64,000 nucleotides of DNA from Paenibacillus sp. FSL H7-0357 (GTDB taxonomy: Bacteria > Bacillota > Bacilli > Paenibacillales > Paenibacillaceae): positions 1,054,001-1,118,000 of the forward strand of contig NZ_CP009241.1 in the NCBI RefSeq assembly GCF_000758525.1. Reading direction: 5' to 3'. The notes below the pieces were generated by a model that made no database searches, was not told where the DNA came from, and saw nothing but the letters and a program-made list of their open reading frames with translations. The translations under genes were made by a program, and so were the position numbers. Shown here in pieces: positions 44,713 through 53,113 of this stretch. The stretch's first letter is position 1, and each line of letters opens with the position of its first letter.

Positions 44713-45309
44713 TCACATCAGTCCTTTCAGGTAGACGAAGCTGAAGATAAAGATCCAGACAACGTCCAGGAAATGCCAGAACAGCGAGAAGATAAAGGCT
44801 TTATTGGCGGTAGCCGGATTAATGCCCTGACGCCAGATCTGGATCATAATCGCTGCGCCCCACAGGAAGCCGAAGCTGACGTGGGCACCGTGCGTGCCGA
44901 GCAATACGAAGAGACTGGATAGGAATCCACTGGTTTGCAGTGTAGCCCCTTCATGAACATAGGTGAAGAATTCATCAATTTCTATGCCGATAAAGCCGAG
45001 GCCCATCAGCAGTGTGATTGCCATAAAGACCATCATGGCCTTCTTGTAGCCGAGACGCATAGCATGGATCGCAAGCCCGATCGTGAACGAACTCGACAGG
45101 AGCAGGAAGGTTTCAATCAGCACCGGGCCGATTTCAAACAGCTCGCTTCCGCTTGGTCCGCTGGCGAAACGGTCGACCATTACTAAATAAACGGTGAATA
45201 AAGTGGCGAAGAGCGGAATCTCAGCTCCGAGAAATACCCAGAAACCGAAAATCTTGTTGCTGTTCTCCTCTGTTGAATATTCCAGCGGCTTGGACGCATC
45301 TATTTTCAT
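44713..45309 (-). CDS. qoxC: Quinol oxidase subunit III
   Basis: A 198-aa protein with five membrane helices of the heme-copper subunit III fold (KIFGFWVFLGAEIPLFATLF, ETFLLLSSSFTIGLAIHAM, GTHGAHVSFGFLWG, HFLDVVWIFIFSFVYL). The start overlaps the qoxB stop, implying coupled translation. Confidence 0.95.
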   Translation of the reverse strand: MKIDASKPLEYSTEENSNKIFGFWVFLGAEIPLFATLFTVYLVMVDRFASGPSGSELFEIGPVLIETFLLLSSSFTIGLAIHAMRLGYKKAMMVFMAITLLMGLGFIGIEIDEFFTYVHEGATLQTSGFLSSLFVLLGTHGAHVSFGFLWGAAIMIQIWRQGINPATANKAFIFSLFWHFLDVVWIFIFSFVYLKGLM

Positions 45310-47249
45310 ACAGTCTCACCCCGCAGTTTCTTTTCAGTAGCAATAACTTCTTCAGCTGAAACGTAGAAGCCGTGATCCCGGTCAAAGGACATGGCAGCCA
45401 GCATGATGATGATGCCTATTCCGGCCACGATGGCAGGAATCCACATGCTGAATACTAGGAAGAAGCCCAGGAAGAAGAAGATGACACCCAGGATAAATGG
45501 CTTCCCGGTATTGTTTGGTAAATGGATTTTAGTAATTTTATCTTCAAAGAGCGGAATATTATCCTGCTTCGCGGACCAGAAGGCATCACGCGTCTGAACT
45601 TTTGGCACAATTGCAAAGTTATAAGCAGGAATCGGACTTGGTGTAGCCCATTCCAGTGTACGGCCATCCCATGGATCGCTTGTTGTGTCTCTTGGCATGT
45701 AGCGTGTGCTCCAGTAGATGTTGTAGACCAGAATAACAAATCCGATCGCCAGGCCGACAGCACCGGCGAAGGAGAGCATATTCAGCGGACCAAAGCCGGT
45801 CTCTTCTGAGTAGGTATACATCCGACGGGTCATACCCATAAGTCCCAGGAAGAACAGTGGGAAGAAGGTGACATTGAAGGATATTATAATCCACCAGAAG
45901 GCATGCTTGCCCAGACGTTCATTCAGGCGGAAGCCGAATACTTTAGGGAACCAGTAATGGAACCCGGCGATAACGGCGAACACGGCGCCCGGAATCAGCA
46001 CGTAGTGGAAATGCGCAACCAGGAACATCGTATTATGATACTGGTAATCGGCACTGGCCATCGCCAGCATAACGCCGGTAACCCCGCCGATGGTGAAGAT
46101 CGGGATAAAAGCCAATGTGTACAGCATCGGGGTCGTAAAGGTTATTCGCCCTTTTCGGAGGGTGAACAGCCAGTTGAATATCTTAACCCCGGTAGGCACA
46201 GCTATCGCCATAGTTGTTATGGAGAAGAAGCTGTTGACCATAACCCCTTGGCCCATGGTATAGAAATGGTGAGCCCATACCAGGAAGGACAGCAGGGAGA
46301 TAAGCAGCATACTGACGACCATGGAAGTGTAGCCGTACAGATTCTTTTTGGAGAAGGTGGCGATAATTTCGCTGTAAATACCGAATGCCGGCAAAATAAC
46401 GATATATACCTCCGGATGTCCCCACACCCAGAACAGGTTGGCCCAGAGCATATCCATCCCGCCGTTAGCCATCGTGAAGAATTGAGAGCCAAACAGCCGG
46501 TCGAACATCATCAGGGCAAGTGCCACAGTCAGCACAGGGAAGGCAAATACGATAATAATGTTCGTAATCAGTACGGACCAGGTGAACATTGGCATCTTCA
46601 TCAGCGTCATGCCTGGTGCACGCATTTTAAGAATCGTCACGATGAAGTTAACGCCTGTGATCAGTGTCCCGATACCGGAAATCTGCAGCGCCAGGGAGTA
46701 ATAGTTATTACCGACCGTAGGGCTGAATTCCAGACTCGCTAGCGGGAAGTAAGCCGACCATCCGGCATCCGGCGAGCCGCCGATTACGAACGAAATGTTA
46801 AGCAGCATAGCTCCCATGAAGAAGAGCCAGAAGCTGACCGCGTTCAGCCGCGGAAAGGCCACATCTCGTGCGCCGATCTGCAGTGGGATAATCACGTTCA
46901 TTAAACCGATGATAAACGGCATGGCCATGAACAGAATCATGATCAGACCATGGGTGGTAAAGACCTCGTTATAATGCTGGGCATCGAGGAATTTCATTTC
47001 CGGCGCTGCCGTTTGCAGACGCATCATCATGGCGTCAACACCGCCGCGGAACAGCATAAGCAGTGCGGCCAGGATATACATAACCCCGATCTTCTTATGG
47101 TCTACAGTTGTAAGCCATTCGCGCCAGAGGTATCCCCATTTCTTGAAATAGGTAAGCCCAACGAGAATCCCGATGGTCGCAAGAGCGATACTGATCATTG
47201 CTCCGTATATCAGGGGTTCGCCGTGAACCTTAAATTTGTCTAAATCCAT
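45306..47249 (-). CDS. qoxB: Quinol oxidase subunit I (heme-copper)
   Basis: A 647-aa catalytic subunit that reduces oxygen and pumps protons. Visible are the low-spin heme region TTHGLIMILFMAMP, the CuB and Tyr cross-link region WVWGHPEVYIVILPAFG, the HH pair in VWAHHFYTMG and the heme ligands in VAHFHYVLIPG. The ribosome site AAAGGAG precedes the ATG. The Qox class uses menaquinol; this is the main oxidase subunit of the window. Confidence 0.97.
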   Translation of the reverse strand: MDLDKFKVHGEPLIYGAMISIALATIGILVGLTYFKKWGYLWREWLTTVDHKKIGVMYILAALLMLFRGGVDAMMMRLQTAAPEMKFLDAQHYNEVFTTHGLIMILFMAMPFIIGLMNVIIPLQIGARDVAFPRLNAVSFWLFFMGAMLLNISFVIGGSPDAGWSAYFPLASLEFSPTVGNNYYSLALQISGIGTLITGVNFIVTILKMRAPGMTLMKMPMFTWSVLITNIIIVFAFPVLTVALALMMFDRLFGSQFFTMANGGMDMLWANLFWVWGHPEVYIVILPAFGIYSEIIATFSKKNLYGYTSMVVSMLLISLLSFLVWAHHFYTMGQGVMVNSFFSITTMAIAVPTGVKIFNWLFTLRKGRITFTTPMLYTLAFIPIFTIGGVTGVMLAMASADYQYHNTMFLVAHFHYVLIPGAVFAVIAGFHYWFPKVFGFRLNERLGKHAFWWIIISFNVTFFPLFFLGLMGMTRRMYTYSEETGFGPLNMLSFAGAVGLAIGFVILVYNIYWSTRYMPRDTTSDPWDGRTLEWATPSPIPAYNFAIVPKVQTRDAFWSAKQDNIPLFEDKITKIHLPNNTGKPFILGVIFFFLGFFLVFSMWIPAIVAGIGIIIMLAAMSFDRDHGFYVSAEEVIATEKKLRGETV

Positions 47250-47292
47250 TAGGGTAGCTCCTTTCAGGTTGTTACATTAAACTGTGAACGAG

Positions 47293-48309
47293 TTAGTGGC
47301 CCTCGTGTGTGTGTTCTTCTACAGGTGAGCTTGGAAGCGGCTCATTCACCTCAGGGTTGGGCTCGCTGTCAAATTCGGTCTGGCTGGATGGTTCAGGAGA
47401 AGGGTGGATGTCCTTGTTATCCTGATGATCCATATTTCCGTTATCTATATCCATTTCCGTACCATCGCCGCTCATATGCTCGCTATGGTCTCCCGGCGGC
47501 GGGCTGAACTCCAAATGGGTGGAGGAATAGGTTTTGCGTCCAAGATGTTCGGCAGCCAGCAGGCCTTTGAATTCATCCTCCGTAAGCTTAGGCGCGGTAT
47601 CCTTAACCTCTTTGACCCATTCGGCATATTCCTTGTCGCTCATCACAAGCGCCTCGAATTCCATGTGGGCGAAGCCTTTACCGCTGAAGTTCGAGTTCTT
47701 GCCGATAAATGAACCTGCGGTGTCGGCGGAGAGATTAAGTTTTGTAAGCATGTCGCTCATCGCATACTTCTGTCCGGCAAGCTGTGGAATCCAGAAGCTG
47801 GTGATGGTGCCGAAAGAGTACAGTCTGAACTCTACCGCACGGTGAATCGGGAAATTGACGTAGTTTACGGTTTCAATTCCCTCCTCAGGATAGCTGAAAT
47901 GCCATTTCCAGTTGGAAGAAGAGGCGTAAATAACCAAAGGCTTCTGGTCCTTGTATTCCTTCGCGACATTCTCAACCGCATGGGTTGATTTTACAGTCAC
48001 TACTGACAAAAAGGTTACGATGATAATCGGGATAATAATCCAGATGGCTTCGAGAACCTTGTTGCCCTCCTCATGTTCTGGAATGTAACCTTCGTTGCTT
48101 TTCTTCGCCCGGTATTTCACCAGTACGAATATATATAAGATGTAGACAACTGCCAGGACCCCGATCATCACCAGAATGGACAGGATGATGGTGTCAGATA
48201 AAGTGCGTGCGGCCGGACCCTTCGGATTCAGAACGGTGAGCGAACTGCATCCCGGCAGAAGAAGGATTAGGCTGAGGAACAAAGCGTATAACGGACCCTT
48301 TTTTTTCAT
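47293..48309 (-). CDS. qoxA: Quinol oxidase subunit II
   Basis: A 338-aa lipoprotein (lipobox LLPGC) with two membrane helices and a cupredoxin-like external domain (WKWHFSYPEEGIETVNYVNFPI, FRLYSFGTITSFWIPQLAGQ, in part). The CuA cysteines of cytochrome c oxidases are absent, consistent with a quinol oxidase. The C-terminal 60 residues are rich in Asp, His, Glu and Pro. First gene of the leftward operon. Confidence 0.94.
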   Translation of the reverse strand: MKKKGPLYALFLSLILLLPGCSSLTVLNPKGPAARTLSDTIILSILVMIGVLAVVYILYIFVLVKYRAKKSNEGYIPEHEEGNKVLEAIWIIIPIIIVTFLSVVTVKSTHAVENVAKEYKDQKPLVIYASSSNWKWHFSYPEEGIETVNYVNFPIHRAVEFRLYSFGTITSFWIPQLAGQKYAMSDMLTKLNLSADTAGSFIGKNSNFSGKGFAHMEFEALVMSDKEYAEWVKEVKDTAPKLTEDEFKGLLAAEHLGRKTYSSTHLEFSPPPGDHSEHMSGDGTEMDIDNGNMDHQDNKDIHPSPEPSSQTEFDSEPNPEVNEPLPSSPVEEHTHEGH

Positions 48310-48808
48310 ATAGAACTCCTTCCTTCAATACTTCTTTTCATTGCCGTTCATTAGCCAATAAACATTAACCTGTATCTATAGTAAGAACTACTTACCCATA
48401 ATGCAAAATACATATTTTAACAATAAAGACACATAAGACCTTAATAATGGCGAACAAGTTAAATATGTGTGATCGAATTGTTACAAATGTCGTAAGGTAT
48501 GACAAAGATCACTGTAGTGGTGCGGTTTAAGGTAATTTTAAGGTTGTTCAAATTTTGTTCACTTTTTCACAAATGTTACTAATTTCGTCACAATTAATTT
48601 TAGCAATAAAGCCTGATTTTAACCGCTTTTTGCGGCCGCGACAGCTTTCGACGATTATTGCGATTTTTTGATAAATATTAAGAATATGTCTTTTGTCACT
48701 GTGAAAAAGTAACAAGATATTCTTTGGGCGGTTACAATCTCTCAAATTCAAATCTATCTATGTGTGATAAAGTATAGATAAATATACATAGATAGGAGAT
48801 TACTGCTT
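48310..48808. other. AT-rich divergent promoter region, qoxA/deacetylase
   Basis: A 499-bp AT-rich region between divergent genes. It holds several TCACAAA/TTTGTCA-like motifs and the inverted repeat at 48754-48795. No gene was supported; a 67-residue leftward frame has AT-rich random composition and no ribosome site. Confidence 0.5.
48754..48795 (+). promoter_or_regulatory. Inverted repeat overlapping the deacetylase ribosome site
   Basis: CTATCTATGT (48754-48763) pairs perfectly with ACATAGATAG (48786-48795), separated by 22 nt. The right arm runs into AGGAG (48794-48798), the ribosome site of the next gene. It could be an operator or an RNA hairpin hindering initiation. Confidence 0.5.
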
Positions 48809-49945
48809 GTGCGAATGAAAAAAACAATGCTGTTATTCATGTCTTTATTCTTATGTTTCGGTATTCTACAGAACACGGCAATCGCAGCCGGAACGAATGC
48901 CTCATTACGTCTTGGTGTGAACGACACACTGACAGAAATAGAAGCTGTTTCTGTAAAAGGTAACTATTATGTTCCAGTACGCGCTTTGGCGCAGAAGCTG
49001 AAGTGGAACATTTCCATGCTTCAGGACGGGGTTCAGATCGCCGGAGGCGGTAAATCCCTTTTACTGCTCAAAAATGACGGAGGCGCCAAACTCCAGAATG
49101 ATACCATTGTTCCAATAAGTACCTTTGTGCAGAATGGATCGCTGATGGTTCCACTGCGGATAAGTACTTATCTTGGGTATATGATAACCTTTGAGCCGGA
49201 TAAATATTTACTAAGAGTGCGGGATACATCGGCGGCTTTGGATGATGCGGCGTTCGTAAGCCAATTCAAGAGCGAATTAAAGCCGATTGTCAGCGCAAAG
49301 CCGGCTCCGGAGACAACCCCGGTCAAGCAAGGGAGGATAGTGTATCTTACCTTTGACGACGGACCGTCGGCAACGACTTCGCAACTGCTGGATATTCTGG
49401 GCAAAAATGAGGTAAAGGCGACCTTTTTTATGCTTGGACCCAATATGAACCGGTATCCGTCGGCAGTGAAACGAATTGAAGAGGAAAGCCACGGACTCGC
49501 ACTCCACGGCATGACTCACCGCAAAGAGAAGTTTTATGCTTCTCCGGGTGCAGCACTTGCCGAAATGTCAGCTGATAATGCAGTACTGAAGAAGATCACC
49601 GGCTCCAGCACAACACTGATCCGTCCGCCGTACGGAAGTAAACCGTATTTCACCAAATCCTTCAGGGACAGAGTGCTGAGCCAGGGTTTCCATCTGTGGG
49701 ATTGGAATGTGGACTCAAACGACTGGAAATACAAGGAGAACAGCGCCAGGATCTATAATACGGTTATGGAACAGGTCCATAAACTGCAAAAGTCCAACAG
49801 CAATCCTGTTATCCTGATGCATGACCAGAAAGCTACACTGAAAGTGCTGCCGGACGTACTCAAAACACTGAAGAAGGAAGGCTATACCTTTGAGATTATT
49901 ACGAAGGATATGGAGCCGCTGAATTTCTGGAAGGATAAGCGCTGA
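48809..49945 (+). CDS. Polysaccharide deacetylase with stalk-type N-terminal domain
   Basis: A 378-aa secreted enzyme. The signal peptide is followed by a copper-amine-oxidase-like stalk domain (NDTLTEIEAVSVKGNYYVPV, VRALAQKLKW). The NodB domain then shows LTFDDGPSAT, HGMTHRKE (HxxxH metal site), RPPYGSK, WDWNVDSNDW and ILMHD. It likely de-N-acetylates peptidoglycan or a related glycan in the wall. GTG 48809 has AGGAG 10 nt upstream; the ATG two codons later is possible. Confidence 0.9.
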   Translation: MRMKKTMLLFMSLFLCFGILQNTAIAAGTNASLRLGVNDTLTEIEAVSVKGNYYVPVRALAQKLKWNISMLQDGVQIAGGGKSLLLLKNDGGAKLQNDTIVPISTFVQNGSLMVPLRISTYLGYMITFEPDKYLLRVRDTSAALDDAAFVSQFKSELKPIVSAKPAPETTPVKQGRIVYLTFDDGPSATTSQLLDILGKNEVKATFFMLGPNMNRYPSAVKRIEEESHGLALHGMTHRKEKFYASPGAALAEMSADNAVLKKITGSSTTLIRPPYGSKPYFTKSFRDRVLSQGFHLWDWNVDSNDWKYKENSARIYNTVMEQVHKLQKSNSNPVILMHDQKATLKVLPDVLKTLKKEGYTFEIITKDMEPLNFWKDKR

Positions 49946-49983
49946 TCGTCAGCGTTTACGGCAAGATGTAGAAAGAGTGTAAA

Positions 49984-50025
49984 AAGCGGCTTAAGCAGAT
50001 TGTTTTCTGCTTAAGCCGCTTTTTT
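49984..50025 (+). terminator. Terminator of the deacetylase gene
   Basis: AAGCGGCTTAAGCAG pairs perfectly with CTGCTTAAGCCGCTT around ATTGTTTT, followed by TTTT. Confidence 0.93.
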
Positions 50026-50080
50026 GTGCTGCGCGGTGGTTTCAGGGGTCTGTATTTGGAGGCCCGACAGCATAGCCTTG

Positions 50081-50698
50081 TCATATGTACAAATACCCTA
50101 CGAGCATACTGACAAGCTCGGACTTTATTCTGTCCGTTCCAATACGATGGGAGGAAAAGGCGATGACATCCACTATGGCACTGATGGATTCGAATACAAG
50201 GAAGGCAGCGGCTTCCAAATCTGTGATCTTAAGCTCATCCTTACCCATTTGCAGATACTGGAGCGTTAGGACACGTCCGACTTCATACTGTGCGTCCATC
50301 AGCTCTTTGATACCCCCGTCGCTGAGATACATAATAGACAGTTCCTTGTGGAATCCGGTATAGACCTCGTGCGAGAGGATGAGGCTGTCTACCAGATGGC
50401 TCAGCAGTGCATACTTGTCAGGGCTCTGAATGTTAATCTCGGACATGTAGGCTTCTATCCTTGCCAGCAGCGCTTCACTGTAATTCTTAAGCACATCGAT
50501 AAATACAGCCCGTTTATCTATGAAATAGGAATAGAAGCTGCCGGTGGATACACCCGCTGCTGCAGCAATCTGCTTCGTATTGGTCTGATGGTAGCCCTTC
50601 TCCGAGAAAAGCCTCATGGCGGCTTGAACGATGGCTTCCTTGGTCTTGATGCTGCGGTCCTGCCGCGGTGTTCTTGTCTTGTCTTCCATTTCACTCAT
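50081..50698 (-). CDS. TetR-family repressor of the adjacent efflux gene
   Basis: A 205-aa regulator. The N-terminal helix-turn-helix reads IAAAAGVSTGSFYSYFIDKRAVF; the C-terminal ligand domain is typical in length. It is divergent from an MFS exporter with three TGAACTNNAGTTCA palindromes between them, so it is expected to repress both. Its ribosome site is a run of nine Gs 7-8 nt before the ATG (50707-50715 on the + strand as Cs), which is unusual. Confidence 0.9.
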   Translation of the reverse strand: MSEMEDKTRTPRQDRSIKTKEAIVQAAMRLFSEKGYHQTNTKQIAAAAGVSTGSFYSYFIDKRAVFIDVLKNYSEALLARIEAYMSEINIQSPDKYALLSHLVDSLILSHEVYTGFHKELSIMYLSDGGIKELMDAQYEVGRVLTLQYLQMGKDELKITDLEAAAFLVFESISAIVDVIAFSSHRIGTDRIKSELVSMLVGYLYI

Positions 50699-50723
50699 GG
50701 TTAAAGCCCCCCCCCTTATAACC

Positions 50724-50752
50724 GATTGTAGAGGAGCAGTATTTGACTGTCA
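50724..50752 (-). promoter_or_regulatory. Promoter of the tetR gene
   Basis: On the minus strand: TTGACA, a 17-bp spacer, TACAAT. The -10 lies about 25 nt before the tetR start. Confidence 0.75.
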
Positions 50753-50760
50753 ATAAAAGT

Positions 50761-50774
50761 TGAACTACAGTTCA
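50761..50774. promoter_or_regulatory. TetR operator 1
   Basis: TGAACTACAGTTCA, a 14-bp palindrome between the two divergent promoters, 9 bp upstream of the tetR -35. Confidence 0.8.
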
Positions 50775-50783
50775 AATTTGTTA

Positions 50784-50813
50784 TTGACAAACATGAACTG
50801 TAGTTCATATAAT
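50784..50813 (+). promoter_or_regulatory. MFS promoter with operator 2 inside the spacer
   Basis: TTGACA (50784-50789), an 18-bp spacer and TATAAT (50808-50813). The palindrome TGAACTGTAGTTCA (50794-50807) fills the spacer up to the -10, so repressor binding would block RNA polymerase. Confidence 0.85.
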
Positions 50814-50820
50814 TCAAACA

Positions 50821-50834
50821 TGAACTAAAGTTCA
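50821..50834. promoter_or_regulatory. TetR operator 3
   Basis: TGAACTAAAGTTCA, third copy of the palindrome, at the expected transcription start of the MFS gene. Confidence 0.8.
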
Positions 50835-50847
50835 CATATGGGGAGAG

Positions 50848-52530
50848 ATGAAATTGAGCATCAGAATGCGTAAGGCTTTTTCTTTTACGGCAATTGTTTT
50901 GGGTTTCTTCATGGCGCTGCTGGATACGACGATTATAAATATTGCCTTGCCTGAAATGACGAGGCAATTTGGCGGCAGCGTATCGCAAATTTCGTGGGTG
51001 ATTAATGGTTATAATCTGGCGTTTGCTGTATTCATTCTCACGGCTTCAAGACTGGCCGACCAATTCGGACGGAAGAAAATATTTATCATCGGCGTGGTGC
51101 TGTTTACTGTGACCTCGCTGCTCGCGGGCTTTGCTTCTTCACTTGGGATGCTCATTGGATTAAGAGTCCTTCAGGGCCTTGCGGGGGCCATCATTGTTCC
51201 GGTTACCATTCCGCTGACAACCACAACCTTTCCAAAGGAGATGCACGGCTTGATCATCGGCATATGGGGGGCCGTTTCAGGCGTTGCGGCTGCGAGCGGG
51301 CCAGCACTTGGCGGGATTATTACGCAAAATCTGAACTGGCAATGGATCTTTTTTGTCAATGTGCCGCTGGGGGTGCTGAGTGTGGTGCTTACTTGTCTGT
51401 TTATACAGGAATCCAGAGATGACACTGCAGGCCGATCCATTGATTATGGCGGAACATTGGGAATAACCGGGGCGATGTTTTTTATTACCTATGCACTGAT
51501 TAAAGTTCAGGACTATGGCTGGAACTCCCGGATGACGCTGCTACTGCTGGCTGCAGGGGTTCTGTTTCTCGTCTTTTTTTTCCTCACACAGTGGAAAGGG
51601 AAGGAGCCGATGCTCCCGTTGTCGCTGCTGAGAATTCCCCCGTTCAACGGTGCAACGTTAACTATGCTTTTTGTTGGTGCGGGGCTGATGAATATCTCTC
51701 TGCTGACCTCTTTCTTCCTGACCCGGATGATGGGGATGACCGAACTGCGGGCCGGACTTGTACTTTCCATGATCGCGGTGGGCTCGATCGTCAGCTCAGC
51801 CCTTTCCGGGCCATTGTCCAATAAATACGGCAGCCAGCTGTTTGGGGCGGTTGGAATGATTATGATGGCCGGAGCGATGTATTCATTAAGCGGACTGCAT
51901 GCAGACTCAACGATTCCGGAAGTATTGATCCGTCTGGTTGTGGCCGGTATCGGCACCGGGTTCACCATGGCACCGGTGATGTCTTCAGCCGTACGCAACG
52001 TGCCAGAGGAGAAGGTAGGCATCTCATCGGGGATTACGAATATGGCAAAGTCACTGGGGGGTGTGATCGGGGTGGCTATTATCGTTACTGTGCTGCAGCA
52101 AAATACCAGCGACGGGCTGCATGCGGCTTCCGTCCGCGCGGTGAAAGCAGTGGAGAAGGATGCTGTGCTCCAGCCCTTTCTCAAAACAGTGATTGCTGAT
52201 GCGGCGGGTTCATTGGCAAATGTGGAAAGCTCACCGGCTGAAACCTCCGAGAAGGTATTGAAGGAGGCCGAACTTGCTGCTGCCCGGCTTGCCCCTTCGG
52301 ATCAGCAGGCATTTGCCGCTGACCGGAGCCGGCAAACCCGGGAGATGGAGCTCGTCCTGTCACGTGCAGGAGAAGACATGAAGCATGAAGCTGAACAGGC
52401 ATACAGCAGAACTTACGTTTTAGCCAGCCTTATTATGCTTCCGGGTGCTGTATTCGCACTGTTCAGCGACAAACGTCGGAAACGGAAGGGGGCCGGGGTT
52501 CCTGGGGAACTTACTTTGCCGCAGCAATAG
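50848..52530 (+). CDS. MFS exporter, DHA2 (EmrB/QacA) 14-helix type
   Basis: A 560-aa transporter with the DHA2 opening ALLDTTIINIALPEMTRQF, motif A SRLADQFGRRKIFIIG and the motif-C region GPALGGIITQNLNWQWIFFVNVPLG. A long charged external loop (about residues 420-530) precedes the last helix. It is controlled by the divergent TetR repressor through three operators, the usual arrangement for inducible drug or toxicant export. The substrate is unknown. Confidence 0.9.
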   Translation: MKLSIRMRKAFSFTAIVLGFFMALLDTTIINIALPEMTRQFGGSVSQISWVINGYNLAFAVFILTASRLADQFGRKKIFIIGVVLFTVTSLLAGFASSLGMLIGLRVLQGLAGAIIVPVTIPLTTTTFPKEMHGLIIGIWGAVSGVAAASGPALGGIITQNLNWQWIFFVNVPLGVLSVVLTCLFIQESRDDTAGRSIDYGGTLGITGAMFFITYALIKVQDYGWNSRMTLLLLAAGVLFLVFFFLTQWKGKEPMLPLSLLRIPPFNGATLTMLFVGAGLMNISLLTSFFLTRMMGMTELRAGLVLSMIAVGSIVSSALSGPLSNKYGSQLFGAVGMIMMAGAMYSLSGLHADSTIPEVLIRLVVAGIGTGFTMAPVMSSAVRNVPEEKVGISSGITNMAKSLGGVIGVAIIVTVLQQNTSDGLHAASVRAVKAVEKDAVLQPFLKTVIADAAGSLANVESSPAETSEKVLKEAELAAARLAPSDQQAFAADRSRQTREMELVLSRAGEDMKHEAEQAYSRTYVLASLIMLPGAVFALFSDKRRKRKGAGVPGELTLPQQ

Positions 52531-52635
52531 TGTTCTCCATGTATATCGTGCATATATAGAAGAAAGACCCTTGGGGCTTTATAAGATTAGGTCAGCCGGT
52601 AATTTCTGGTTGGCCTAATTTAATTTGGTTTGAGG

Positions 52636-52677
52636 TTGACATGTATATCTAACTGTACTAATAATAGTAGTACAGTT
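52636..52677 (+). promoter_or_regulatory. Promoter and dyad operator of the GntR/ABC operon
   Basis: TTGACA (52636-52641) with TAATAAT near 52659. The perfect inverted repeat AACTGTACT (52651-52659) and AGTACAGTT (52669-52677) overlaps and follows the -10. It is the likely binding site of the GntR protein encoded next. Confidence 0.75.
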
Positions 52678-52726
52678 AATACACCTAGACACAGTTTGTG
52701 ATACAACATCAGAAAGGAGAACTGTC

Positions 52727-53113
52727 ATGTTCGAATTGGATGTCCGCAGCCGCAAGCCGATTTACGAGCAGCTGACCGGCAAGATCAAAGAAATGATTAT
52801 GCATGGTATTTTGCGGGCAGATGAACAGCTTCCCTCGGTGAGGATCTTATCCTCGCAGCTCACCATAAATCCGAATACGATTCAGAAAGCCTACCGGGAG
52901 CTGGAGCGGGAAGGCTACATCTATTCCTTGCAGGGTAAGGGGAGTTTCGTGGCTCCGCTTCAACAGGGTCTGAACGAGAGCAAGAGGGCGGAAGTGCGGA
53001 ATGAGCTGCTGCGCCTGATGGTCGAAGCCGTCTACCTCGGATTTACCGAAAGCGAGATAGGTGCGCTGTACCGCCAGGTGCTGGATCAGAGAGAGGGGGA
53101 GAAACATGATTGA
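52727..53113 (+). CDS. GntR-family regulator, YtrA subfamily
   Basis: A 128-aa regulator: a winged helix-turn-helix (PIYEQLTGKIKEMIMHGIL, QLPSVRILSSQLTINPNTIQ) followed by a short helical dimerisation tail, the size of YtrA proteins. It overlaps the ABC ATPase gene by 8 nt and is preceded by AAAGGAG. YtrA-type operons respond to wall-active compounds in Bacillus; the dyad at 52651 is the expected operator. Confidence 0.9.
   Translation: MFELDVRSRKPIYEQLTGKIKEMIMHGILRADEQLPSVRILSSQLTINPNTIQKAYRELEREGYIYSLQGKGSFVAPLQQGLNESKRAEVRNELLRLMVEAVYLGFTESEIGALYRQVLDQREGEKHD

Noticed and set aside
48555..48572. Rex-like site TTGTTCACTTTTTCACAA near qoxA
   Set aside because: Only the right half matches the consensus; the left half has too many changes to call in an AT-rich region.
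48548..48751. A 67-codon leftward frame in the qoxA/deacetylase gap
   Set aside because: AT-rich random composition, no ribosome site and no domain.
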